Below, piece after piece: positions 1-9,486 of a stretch of 64,000 nucleotides of DNA (its first letter is position 1; every line of letters begins with the position of its first letter). The DNA lies in the NCBI RefSeq assembly GCF_030848805.1, contig NC_092363.1, forward strand, positions 8,883,922-8,947,921, given 5' to 3'. Below the pieces are notes generated by a model that was not told where the DNA came from, ran no database searches, and saw only the letters and a program-made list of their open reading frames with translations. The translations under genes were made by a program, and so were the position numbers. This stretch comes from Temnothorax longispinosus. Taxonomy: Eukaryota; Arthropoda; Insecta; Hymenoptera; Formicidae.

Positions 1-101
1 AGAAAAATTAATATTTAATTTGCTGAAAGAACTATCGTTAGAATTTTATGTCATACACGTATGTCATACACGAGCGAGAGACTGTTCGTGATAAAACTTA
101 C

Positions 102-3100
102 TCCAAGACCTGTGCCTTCTATTGCAGTTGCTATCCCCGTGCAACCATAAGCCAATTCTTCCGCAACCAAGCATGCATCAAAAATACTCGCTTCCATACC
201 ACCTAGAATAAGTTATAATTATTATCAATCTCTCTTATTTTTGCATCAACAATATTCTAGCAATATATTATAATATTAGTTTGTATATAAGATACGTATA
301 ATAATAAAATTCTAATACACTGCATAAATAAAGCATACCGCAATGTTGTGGAATGTGTTTATTTAGAAGACCAATACTCCATGCCTTTTTAATAATGCCC
401 CATGGATATTTCCCAGTTCTATCATACTCTGCAGCTACTGGGATAATTTCTTCCTTGGTAAACTTCCGCGCTAGTTCTTGCATCTCTTTCTGAGTATCAG
501 ATAGTTCTAAAATAATGCAATGAGATGATAATAATTGTTTTTAAAATGAGATAATATGTGTAATATGCAAATATGCGTAAAATTTCAGTGTTTTGCACAT
601 AACTGTAAAAATATTTTCATGTTACGATATTTACGATACTTAGTCAAACATAGAGTTACGGAAAAATATGGATATAACTCGGAGACATTTTTCCAGCAAC
701 ACCAAGTAACATGCGATATGATACGTGTGCTATATTGCATTTACATTGTTGAGTAGGAAATTGCATGTATAAGTTGCATGTTTCATATTTTCTGGGTTAT
801 TAAATTAAATATGATACATATTATTATAAAATTGACTACGTTTACACGGCCCGATTTACGCTGAAGTTATAACTACTGACGTTAAATGTTGTGTAAACGC
901 TCTTTTACAACGAAGTTATTACATTGATGTAGTGACTTCGTCGTAAAAGAGCGTTTACATTGAGCGTTTACATTGAGCGTTATTACATTGATGTAGTGAC
1001 TTCGTCGTAAAAGAGCGTTTACATGGCATTTAACGTTAGTAGTTGATAGTTATAATATTGATGTTATAACTTCAGCGTAAATCGGGTTGTATAAACGTAG
1101 TCATTATTTGTAACTATAACTCTTATTTTTATTTGATATATAAAAATAAATATTTTTATATGTAATAACAAAGCTCCTTGCAAAAATTGAACTTAGTACG
1201 AGATTTATATTTTCAATCACTGATATAAAAAAATCTATTTAAGATACATGTATATACCATTTTTTTACAGATCTATAAAAAATTTTTTCAAGTATGAGAA
1301 AACTTTTCATAGTAATAATAGATATATGTCAATAAAAAATGCATAGTGTTAAAAAAGTGGTACCAAATTTTAGGAGTATGTAGTAGGGGAGACCGGGGCG
1401 AGTTGGTACAATTTCTTTTGAAAATTTTTTTACACGTAACTAATAAATGGAATACAAGCCGCAAAAGAATTTTTCAATAGTCGCATGCTTATACAATACA
1501 AAAATTATTTTTTTAACTAAATAGTATAATTTTATTGCACCAATAATAATTATAAGGTGACGACATTTGCACCAACCAGCCTCATATACGGGGTAAGTTG
1601 TTACAGTACTGGATGTGAAAGATCCAGTTTTCAAAGTATAATATATTTAATAAAGAGAAATAACAACATGTAACAATATGTGTTATATTACATTTACATT
1701 GTTGAGTGCAAAATTATAATATAGATATAATGTAACTGATATTCTGTATTGACTGGTTCTGATACGTAATAAGAAACGTTAACAATGAAATCTTACATAA
1801 GATTAAAATATCTGCCGCTGTTATGCCGAGGTTATGAGTTAACTTGACGGAGCTGGTCGAAATTGTAAGTAGAAAGCTGTAACAATCTACCTCGTCACAA
1901 CCAGCCCCGACCTACCATATTTAGATTTTTTGATTATTGTTTAAACAAAAAAATGTTTTAAGAACTTAACATAACTGGAAGTTATTACTTACGTTTAAAG
2001 TAAAGATTTTAAAGACACAATTAGAATTATGATATGGCCAGATTTATAAATATAACATTTAATATATTACTGATTTATGTTATTTTTGGCTATACAAAAC
2101 TAAAAATATTTTTTGTTTGTGAAAATACGATACTCAGCTAAAATAACTACTTGAAACTTGAAACATTATCGCAATGTTTTTGCGGAAATACTATATTTTT
2201 TATGCAGTATTATCTTTTGTCACTTTTATAATAATTACCGTGCACCAACTTGCCCCATATACCAACTAGCCTCGGTCTCCCCTACTCATGAAAACAAACC
2301 GAAAAGTCTTACAATTAGTAAGCCATTACTCAAAAAATTAATTTCCGAGTTATAAAGCATTTTTTACAGCAGATATTTGATATGCTCTTCGTTCATTTCA
2401 ACACACAATCTGGCACATTTTCTCATTGAAGATCGAATATGTTCAAAAATTCCAGGTTTATTTCATATTTAACATACCGAGAGTAATAATAAATTTTTAA
2501 AAATTGGAAGTTTTATTTCAGAGTGAAATAGGTGGGAAAATTTGCAAAAAACCCATTTAGCTTAAAACAAAAAAAAGGAAAAAGGAAATTTATTCAGAGA
2601 TAATAGGCAAAAAATGCTTAGGCAAGCGGCATTTAATTTTCATAGGAATATCATCAATGTTATAATTGCCAATACATCAGCTAATCAGCGGATTAGTATT
2701 CATGCTTATGAGCATTAGTAAGTTGTCGAGCAATTACCTCATCAATGTATTCAATTTTAGCATTGGAATGTAGTTTGGAATATAGGAATGTCATATGGCA
2801 TGCCGAGAATTAGGTGTAAGAATTTATTTTGTGATTTGCAAACCCTTTAAATGAGAACGTGTTACCACTGAACACACACGAGCAGCATAAATTAATACAA
2901 GTTGTGCAGTTCCGTCATTTATATATCGTTCTTACCACCGTTCGTCATATTTTAAATACGAGAAACGGATCCTATTGGATGCCATCTCTATCGGATGACC
3001 CGACACTTACATATAACCAGTAAATATTTTAATATAATAATACAATTAGGATGACGCGTGGCTCAGGGGTTTCGCGAATGATTATTAGTGACACCAAGTT

Positions 3101-6100
3101 CTGTGGTTCGAGTCCGAGTCCAGCCTTCGTACAATATATGGCTCGATAAGAGGCTTTTCCTGCTTAAGATCCGTAAGGATTAATGGTTTACATGATTAAA
3201 AATTCGAAAAAATTTGTGATTTATTGGACTTAAAATTCGTAAAAGATCTAAAAGATTAAGGTATTTTTTGAAACAAGTGTCATATAACCTACATAGAGAT
3301 GTTAAAAGCACGCTAAATACTTTTATAAAACAATATAATAATGTATAATTTATATATACAGATATTTATGAAAAGTTAATTTTGTAATACAAAGTAATGT
3401 AACAACTGTTGACATTCTTATATTTTTCAATTATCTTACAAAAAATTTATTTTAAAAAATGACTTAAAAATCTTGATATAATATAACGTCATTAAGACGT
3501 CATAAAATAACGTTTTAAATTCGATATTATTTGGTCATCTAACATCATTGGACCAGTAATGACCAGTTTTTGACGTCGTTTTAACATAGGTATGCTACCT
3601 GGGACAATGTATACCTACTCGTGAAACGAACAGATATATAATACATCGAATGCTTTATAACACGGAAATAAATGGTTTTTGGAGTAATGTTTATTAAGAC
3701 TTTTCGATTTGTTTTCGAGTACTACATACTCCTAAAATTTGGTACAACCTTTTTTAACCTGTATATTTTATTCAACACTAGCTGGTTACCCGGGCTTCGC
3801 CCGGGAGTCGTTTTTCTTCAAACGACTTCATTTGTGTTTTAATATCTTTAATCGAAAATAATTCCTTTATCAGGCAATGGCTGATAAAATTTGGTCCACT
3901 AACGAATGAGTAGTTAAGCAAACATACATACACACCAATCCACAAAAATGCTATAAATTAAAAAATATCACTTTTTTATCGACTGAAGTTCAATTCCGTC
4001 GTATACAATTCTTTAAGATTCACTTAATTAATTCCCAAAAAATTTGAAAAATTTCGTAACCGATTTCCAAAAAAATCGGTAACGAAAAACTATACACTCT
4101 ATAACACTCCCCGGAAAATTCTACCCCTATTTTATATACTTTTGGTAAAAATTCAGTCAAATAGTTTAAGAGTGTATAAAGAACAGACATACAGACATTC
4201 TTTTATATATATATAGATAGAAATGTGTACTACACATTTAAATTTATCTTACTAAAGAAATTAAATAACTTTGCATAAACTTGTTTACAAAAGGATGAAC
4301 AAACAATGCGAAACAGTAATCAAATAACGAAATTATACTTTTCTGTTTCCTGATGTATTTAATTCAATTTATTTTACTTATTCGAAATGTGTTTATTTAT
4401 AATCGTAGTTACATAAGTGAATATTTCTACAAATATATATATATATATATATATTAGTCCAGTCAAAATACGAAAAAAAGGGGGGGTACCTAGAAAAAAT
4501 TGCAACACAAGGTTTTATGACGTGATTGTGTTCAGAAAAATATACTGAACAACATATTCAAATTCCGCCATTTCCCGCTATCCCTAAGTATGTTTTTTAT
4601 TAACAATTTATAAACAAATTCGTTTATCTCCACAAATACAAAGAATTTCGAAATTTTTGCAGAGATCAAAGTTGTAGAGCAGACAAATATGTACAAAAAA
4701 TGTTTCTATGAGTTTTTCGAAATATTTCATATTATTTGAGATATTTGCAACGGAAGCTCAAAACATTATAGCGCTGCGCGCTTACGGCCAACATTAGCCA
4801 GATAAATTAGCATCTGTTTCCAGGGTGGCCACAAGGAGGCTGTTGGATCAATTGTCACCCCATTTTTTTGTTTTTTTTATTTTGTTTTTGTTTTTAATAT
4901 TTTTAAATTTTTGTTTTTAATTTTTAAATTTTTTTAAAATTTTTTTGTTTTTGGTTTTTTGTTAAATAATTAATAATTTTCTGTGTCTTCCTGTAACCCC
5001 GAATTAACGCAACTTACCCCCATACATTCTGTACATGCTGTTGTACACGGTAATCTATTTTTTCTGCAAGTACATCTTAAACTTTGACAGCCTTTCTTGC
5101 AATTACAACGGATAACTTTAAGAATTTTATCTGGAGCTGGTTTACTGTCCGTTGTAATCGGTATTAATTTGTTGCCATCACAGCTCTATCCCCAATTTTC
5201 TGCTTTTAATTCCGAAGACTTCGATTTTTATATTATTATTTGATAATAAACTCGGAAATAGTGGAATTTCGCCGATGCTGGAGTAGGGGGTAACCTTTCA
5301 GGCGACACGAAGCAAGTCGATGTGGTTATTTTCGAGAGAAACATTCTGAGCCGTAAAGAAATTAAAGTTTCTCCCTCTTTGGCTTTATAAATGGATAAGA
5401 GCGCTTGCATGGTCTCCAGCATTTATAAGATTCTGTGTAGATACTTTTGGCATTGAAAATACTTTTGCACATTCTCGGAAATTATTATTAGAGTAAATAA
5501 GAGAAAGTCCTACTTGCTTTCCCACGCCATAAATCGAAGATGTCGTATCGCATTCTCTCGAAAATAACCACATCGACTTGCTTCGTGTCGCCTGAAAGGT
5601 TACCCTCTACTCCAGCATTGGCGAAATTCCACTATTTCCGAGTTTATTATCAAATAATGATATGGAAATTGAAGTCTTCGGAATTAAAAGCAGAAAATTA
5701 GGGATGGAGCTGTGATGGCAACAAATTAATACCGATTACAACGGATAGTAAACCAGCTCCAGATGAAATTCTTAAAGTTATCCGTTGTAATTGCAAGAAA
5801 GGCTGTCAAAGTTTAAGATGTACTTGCAGAAAAAATAGATTACCGTGTACAATAGCATGTACAGAATGTATGGGGGTAAGTTGCGTTAATTCGGGGTTAC
5901 AGGAAGACACAGAAAATTATTAATTATTTAACAAAAAACCAAAAACGAAAAAATTAAAAAAAAAATTAAAAATTAAAAACAAAAATTTAAAAATATTAAA
6001 AACAAAAACAATAAAAAAACAAAAAATGGGGTGACAATCGATCCAACAGCCTCCTTGTGGCCACCCTGGAAACAGATGCTAATTTATCTGGCTAATGTTG

Positions 6101-7536
6101 GCCGTAAGCGCGCAGCGCTATAATGTTTTGAGCTTCCGTTGCAAATATCTCAAATAATATGAAATATTTCGAAAAACTCATAGAAACATTTTTTGTAGAT
6201 ATTTGTCTGCTCTACAACTTTGATCTCTACAAAAATTTCGAAATTCTTCGTATTTGTGGAGATAAACGAATTTGTTTATAAATTGTTAATAAAAAACATA
6301 CTTAGGGATAGCGGAAAATGGCGGAATTTGAATATGTTGTTCAGTATATTTTTCTGAACACAATCACGTCATAAAACCTTGTGTTGCAATTTTTTCTAGG
6401 TCCAATCGTATTTTGACTGGACTATATATATTTGCACGGATCTCTGTCATCTCTTTAAGATCGTATTTAATTCTTAATTATTTGTCTAAATACTCAGATA
6501 GCTAAACCTGCGCGGACAGATTATGAGCAGAGCCTAATAAAATTTTGATGTCAGAAAGGTAACAAAATTTCATACAAAAGCTGCTCTATTAGAAATGTTG
6601 TCAAACTATTGTCAGAAATGCGATAGAACCTTCTCGCATTGCCTGTCAATAGGCTCTGTCTGCACGGTTTCTGCTGCCAATGTGTTGTCTGATTATGTTA
6701 GCAGACTCTGCTGACAGAACATAAGCTGAGCGCGGACACAATTGATGTTACTCTGCTGATATATTTTCATTAAATCTGTTACTAATCTGTCGATATACTG
6801 CTAATATTTTGCTTACTGGGTAACTTCATATACAGCCACTGACAAAATTATTAGGCATCCTTTTTCTTCTCAATATCTTGAAACTGAATGAGCGTATAGC
6901 TTTTTGTTGTTTTCATCCTATTGGCCTTGTGAATAGTTCAAACAATTGAGGTACAAAGTATTATCTCTTTTAGGGGAACAGCAATACTATTCAGAAAACT
7001 GTTCACTTCGTATTTCGATTTTGATTAATACGGGCACAATTATTTCCATTTCACAAAGCAATTACTAGATTTTTTGTCTGTTCACTGCTTCACAGACAAA
7101 AAAGCCTAGGGCAAAAACAATACTTATATAAATAGAAAGCTCACTCATTCCAAGATATTCAGAAGAAACAAGGGTGCCTAATAATTTTGTGTCTATGGCT
7201 ATATATACTCTCTACATACATATTTGCTAAGATACTATAAATATACTAACCAAAAGTAAGTCCTGGAGCAGATTCCGTAGCTGCTGAAAAGGATCGCATC
7301 ACTTTTGGATACATTGTTGGGTTAAATACCTGAAAGAAATTAATTTCAAGATATATGTGTCAACACACGAATAATTAACTCGAATCATTACACTACGTCA
7401 GTTATTATTTTCCAATTATGAATAGAAGATACAAGATGTACAAAATGTAAAAAAGTTCAATAAATCGTACAACGTGCGATTTCAATAGTCAAATGAATAA
7501 AGCGATTTTTTTGTCACTTACCTTCCTGAGCATCAT
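102..7536 (-). CDS. ACADM: Medium-chain acyl-CoA dehydrogenase, 5' four exons (partial)
   Basis: Exons read on the minus strand are 7522-7536, 7251-7329, 339-506 and 102-203; the gene continues past the window edge. Donor and acceptor sites (GTAAGT, GTTAGT, GTATGC; CAG, TTAG, CTAG) fit and all phases join without a break. The product begins MMLRK, then a basic, Ser/Ala-rich stretch (MRSFSAATESAPG) typical of a mitochondrial targeting peptide, and then the N-terminal alpha-helical domain of MCAD, with EEIIPVAAEYDRTGKYPW and ELAYGCTGIATAIEG closely matching the animal family. The enzyme catalyses the first FAD-dependent dehydrogenation of C6-C12 acyl-CoAs in mitochondrial beta-oxidation and passes electrons to ETF. 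The catalytic glutamate lies in exons outside the window. The start is the first ATG of exon 1; a second ATG follows directly. Intron 2 is about 6.7 kb and packed with transposons. Family assignment is firm; the symbol is by homology to animal ACADM. Confidence 0.93.
833..1103. mobile_element. Palindromic MITE in ACADM intron 2
   Basis: The ends are inverted copies (TGACTACGTTTACACGGCCC at the left, its near complement ending CGTAGTCA at the right), with further matching inward through GATTTACGCTGAAGTTATAA. The interior holds a direct duplication of a roughly 45-bp block (TTATTACATTGATGTAGTG...GTTTACAT). No coding capacity. The target duplication is unclear. The superfamily is not determined. 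Confidence 0.7.
1386..2282. mobile_element. Pogo-type non-autonomous element I
   Basis: Terminal inverted repeats GGGGAGACCGGGGCGAGTTG (left) and its near complement ending GGTCTCCCC (right) are flanked by TA on both sides (1384-1385 and 2283-2284). This is the duplication expected for Tc1/mariner/pogo elements. The same termini bound 32205-40184 and 52346-53232. The interior repeats the subterminal word GGGGCGAGTTGGTAC in variant forms near 1396, 1589, 1900, 2244 and 2261. No transposase is visible. Confidence 0.75.
2421..3049. other. Intronic stretch with no recognised feature
   Basis: AT-rich sequence within ACADM intron 2 and inside the inverted-repeat element. I see no open frame, RNA or repeat here that I can support. 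Confidence 0.4.
3050..3135 (+). repeat. tRNA-derived SINE fragment or tRNA pseudogene
   Basis: Contains an A-box-like TGGCTCAGGGG near 3059 and a perfect B box GGTTCGAGTCC near 3110, spaced as in a tRNA. The stems do not fold into a full cloverleaf by eye, so a working tRNA is unlikely. It is probably the head of a tRNA-related SINE. Confidence 0.5.
3480..3603. repeat. Terminus of a CCCAG-type transposon with subterminal words
   Basis: On the minus strand this end begins CCCAGGTAGCATACC and is followed inward by repeated ACGTCATTAAGACGTCAT-like words (3486-3512, 3571-3580). The layout matches the ends at 6820, 8678, 19850, 30139, 41981 and 42859. The partner end is not identified, so this may be a truncated copy. 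Confidence 0.45.
3778..4217 (-). mobile_element. Non-autonomous Helitron (copy 1)
   Basis: Read on the minus strand it begins TCTATATATATATAAAAG and ends with a GC hairpin (CCCGGG CGAAG CCCGGG), a short spacer TAACCAG and CTAG. It is inserted between A and T with no target duplication. These are the diagnostic features of Helitron termini. The interior holds about one and a half copies of a roughly 140-bp unit (key words TCGGTAACGAAAAA and GGAAAATTCTACCCCTATTT). No Rep/helicase coding. Confidence 0.8.
4432..4455. repeat. (TA)n microsatellite
   Basis: Pure AT dinucleotide run immediately before the long palindrome that starts at 4456. Confidence 0.9.
4966..5225 (-). pseudogene. Cys-rich (CXC-type) tail of a mobile-element protein, left arm
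   Basis: The minus-strand reading gives a GNKLIPITTDSKPAPDEILK segment, then a cysteine-dense block with C-x-C-x3-C-x5-C-x-C-x6-C-x3-C-x2-C spacing, resembling tesmin/TSO1-like CXC tails seen on many insect repeat proteins. An in-frame TAG interrupts the copy two codons after Asn-Trp-Gly. The rest of the protein is absent. Function unknown. Confidence 0.55.
5640..5922 (+). pseudogene. Cys-rich (CXC-type) tail of a mobile-element protein, right arm
   Basis: Mirror copy of the left-arm tail, with the same cysteine spacing and the same end (QEDTENY, then TAA). Here the stop is a TAG that replaces the Trp after Glu-Asn, a different site from the left arm. The two arms therefore decayed independently after the palindrome formed. 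Confidence 0.55.
6480..6820. repeat. Subterminal word array ending in a CCCAG terminus
   Basis: On the minus strand the end reads CCCAGTAAGCAAAATATTAG. Inward lies a dense array of variants of CTGCTGA, CTGCTAA and CTGTC in both orientations (for example 6583, 6605, 6656-6668, 6703-6716, 6752, 6789, 6800). The layout, a short fixed terminus plus a private repeated word, is like the subterminal transposase-binding regions of CACTA elements. The other end was not found. Confidence 0.5.
6833..7201. mobile_element. Tc1/mariner-type MITE
   Basis: About 25-bp inverted ends share GACA(CA)AAATTATTAGGCA and are flanked by TA on each side. Size is 369 bp and there is no coding capacity. It lies in ACADM intron 2, 50 bp from exon 2. 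Confidence 0.7.
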
Positions 7537-7970
7537 TGTGTCAATGCTTTTTTAAAGTATTATTAAAACGGAATTGAAAAACGGTAATACGTCCGCCTGT
7601 TGTTTTTACTTTACGGCGATGTGGCAGGAATCGATGACAGTGCGAAAACTGTCAAGAAATAATATCAAGATAAAGAGTAGGGATGTTTGTCTCGAGTTTA
7701 TACAGGTTTAAAGTACAAAGTCCAACAAGAGGAAGAGGAAAGGTTGGGACAAATGGATCATCGAATCTAGGCCGGAATGACGAAAGTAGACTTCTTCTAC
7801 TTCTTCTTCTTCTTTTTATTTGGCATCCGATTCCTGAGACGGACTCGATACGGCTATACGAAAGCAGACGAAAGCGAATACAAATTTTTTTTCTTCTCAA
7901 AGTAAAAAAGTATCGATTGTATGTATGTATCTTTTGGTCATAGACCTTATAGCATAGACTAAGGAAGACA
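7537..7970 (-). promoter_or_regulatory. Upstream flank of ACADM (5' UTR and promoter expected here)
   Basis: This is the sequence directly upstream of the ACADM start codon. It holds a CTT/CTTCTT run near 7795-7815 but no clear TATA box or initiator that I can defend. Open frames on both strands here show no recognisable protein. It ends where the hairpin MITE cluster begins at about 7972. Confidence 0.3.
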
Positions 7971-7971
7971 T

Positions 7972-8200
7972 AGGCCGGTATTCATAGTCGGTTCTTATAT
8001 TTAAGACCATCTTAAGTACAATCTTAAGATGTTATTAACCAATCACAGAGCCGTATTAGCATCTTATACTAGGTCTACAGAGTCGTAAAGTTGTGAGTCG
8101 TAAGAATTGACCAGTCACAGTCGATTATTCTCCTCAAATTCGATTGTGATTGGTCAATTATTCTTACGACTCACGACTTTACGACTCGCATTGTAGACCT
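7972..8200. repeat. Two hairpin MITE remnants (GGCCGGTATTCATAGTCGG type and an 8071-8200 palindrome)
   Basis: The left remnant starts GGCCGGTATTCATAGTCGG, the same terminus as the complete MITE at 58207-58364, and carries ACCAATCACAG near 8039. It is interrupted by a 130-bp palindrome, AGGTCTACAG...TTGTAGACCT, with arms through AGTCGTAA and a TGATTGGTCAATT near the loop. No coding. Confidence 0.6.
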
Positions 8201-8230
8201 AGCATAAGAAGTTGACCAATTACCCTATAA

Positions 8231-8517
8231 GGGCCGGTCTACAATGGATGTAACTGTCGTAAGTCATGAGTCGTAAGAAATTGACCAATCATTAGTTGAT
8301 TATTCTCCTCAAATTTGACTGTGATTGGTCAATTTCTTACGACTAACGACTTACGACAGTTTTATGACACCCATTAGCCGCGTTCAGCAGACACAACTGT
8401 TGAGTTCGTCTTATCAACACTCTACGTTGATTAGTTGGTTCTAAAAGTAAGAGCCAATCACGTTCGACTGCTACTCAGCGGTTTGGTCTGCTAAACGTGC
8501 TCATTGTAGACCGGCCC
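8231..8517. mobile_element. PIF/Harbinger-like MITE with TAA duplications
   Basis: Ends GGGCCGGTCTACAATGG and its complement ATTGTAGACCGGCCC are flanked by TAA (8228-8230 and 8518-8520). The interior is two sub-palindromes, both with ACCAATCA or GCCAATCA near their centres. The 3-bp TAA/TTA duplication suggests PIF/Harbinger, but no transposase supports this. Confidence 0.7.
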
Positions 8518-8677
8518 TAAGGGCCGGTCTACAATCGGTCGTATGTTGGAGTCGGATGTCGGAATGCAACCGATAGTCCAATGAGAAAAATTTGGTTTTG
8601 AAAAAGAAATTATCTCATTGGATCATCGGCTGCGTTCCGACATCTGACTCCGACATACGAACTGATTGTAGAACCCA

Positions 8678-8960
8678 CCCAGTAAACAAAAGGTCCTCTT
8701 TAAGTGCTCTTTAAGATTACTTTTGAAAGATAAAAGATGTCTTTCAAAATATCCAAAAGAGGACTTTAAGTGTAACTAAAAGATGTCCAATATGTCCATC
8801 TCAAAAGTGGTCTTTCAGATATTCTAATGAGCACTTTTGATTTTTGAAACCTCTTTCGAAAGTTATCTAAAAGTCAACATTAAGAGAACTAAAAGAGACC
8901 TCTATAGGTTGTCTTTCGTAGGTTGTCCTTCATAGGTTAGGTTAGGGTTAGGTTCAATTA
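8678..8960. repeat. Left subterminal word array of the CCCAG transposon
   Basis: Repeated, imperfect words such as AAAGATGTC, AAAAGAGG, CTTTCAAAA and AAGTGCTC in both orientations. It ends with a short telomere-like TAGGTTAGGTTAGGGTTAGG at 8934-8953. The matching array at the right end lies at 29790-30139. Confidence 0.6.
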
Positions 8961-9486
8961 ATTTTTATAATTTTAAAAAAAAATCGAATAAAACAGGAAG
9001 AAATGAAACAGAATTAGAATAAAAAATTGTATAAAACAGAAAAATGTATTCTGTTTTAAACAATTAGTAAATCCAATTCTGTCGCATTTCTTCCTGATTT
9101 ATTCAACTCTTGTTTATTAGCAAAAATAAACAGTCATTATAAGTGAATACATTAATTTTATAGAATCTAAAATTTAAAAGAACTTGTTTATAAACAGAAC
9201 GTTTTAATAAAATAATTACGTAAAAGTCTTACGATTAATTATTGCATATCACATTTTGACAGTGAAGTAACATTGGTCGCGTTCAGAAGCACAACCGCTC
9301 ATTCCTTTAAAACTAAAAATTTACGTCAATTCGATGCAAGAGCCCAGTGAGCGATTATACTTCTGAATGCGCCCATTGATAGAAGTACAAAATTGCAACT
9401 TAAAATATTATATTATCTAATGATCTAGATCTTTGTACTTTGTTAATATATGAACTATTAATTTGGTTATTCTTTTTTTAACTTGA

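Larger units (their letters stand above)
1333..3776. mobile_element. Long-inverted-repeat element split by a pogo-type insertion
   Basis: The left arm (1333-1385 plus 2283 to about 2410) matches the right arm (about 3610-3776) in inverted orientation, for example CCAAATTTTAGGAGTATGTA against its complement at 3722-3753. The left arm is interrupted exactly at a TA by the element at 1386-2282, while the right arm keeps the uninterrupted TA, so it acts as an empty-site control. No protein recognised between the arms. Superfamily unknown. Confidence 0.6.
4456..6423. mobile_element. Foldback element with about 0.95 kb inverted arms
   Basis: The whole element is a near-perfect palindrome: it starts AGTCCAGTCAAAATACG and ends with the complement, and the arms match for about 950 bp around a centre near 5420. 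It lies between TA-rich flanks, so the duplication cannot be read. Both arms carry the same protein tail (see 5640-5922), each broken by a different point mutation. Such an arm-only structure could form a long hairpin RNA if transcribed with ACADM, whose intron 2 contains it. Confidence 0.8.

Noticed and set aside
3050..3135. A functional tRNA gene
   Set aside because: A and B boxes are present, but the acceptor and anticodon stems do not pair by eye.
7652..7943. Overlapping ORFs on both strands upstream of ACADM
   Set aside because: Basic low-complexity products on a CTT-rich tract, no family resemblance, more likely 5' UTR or promoter.
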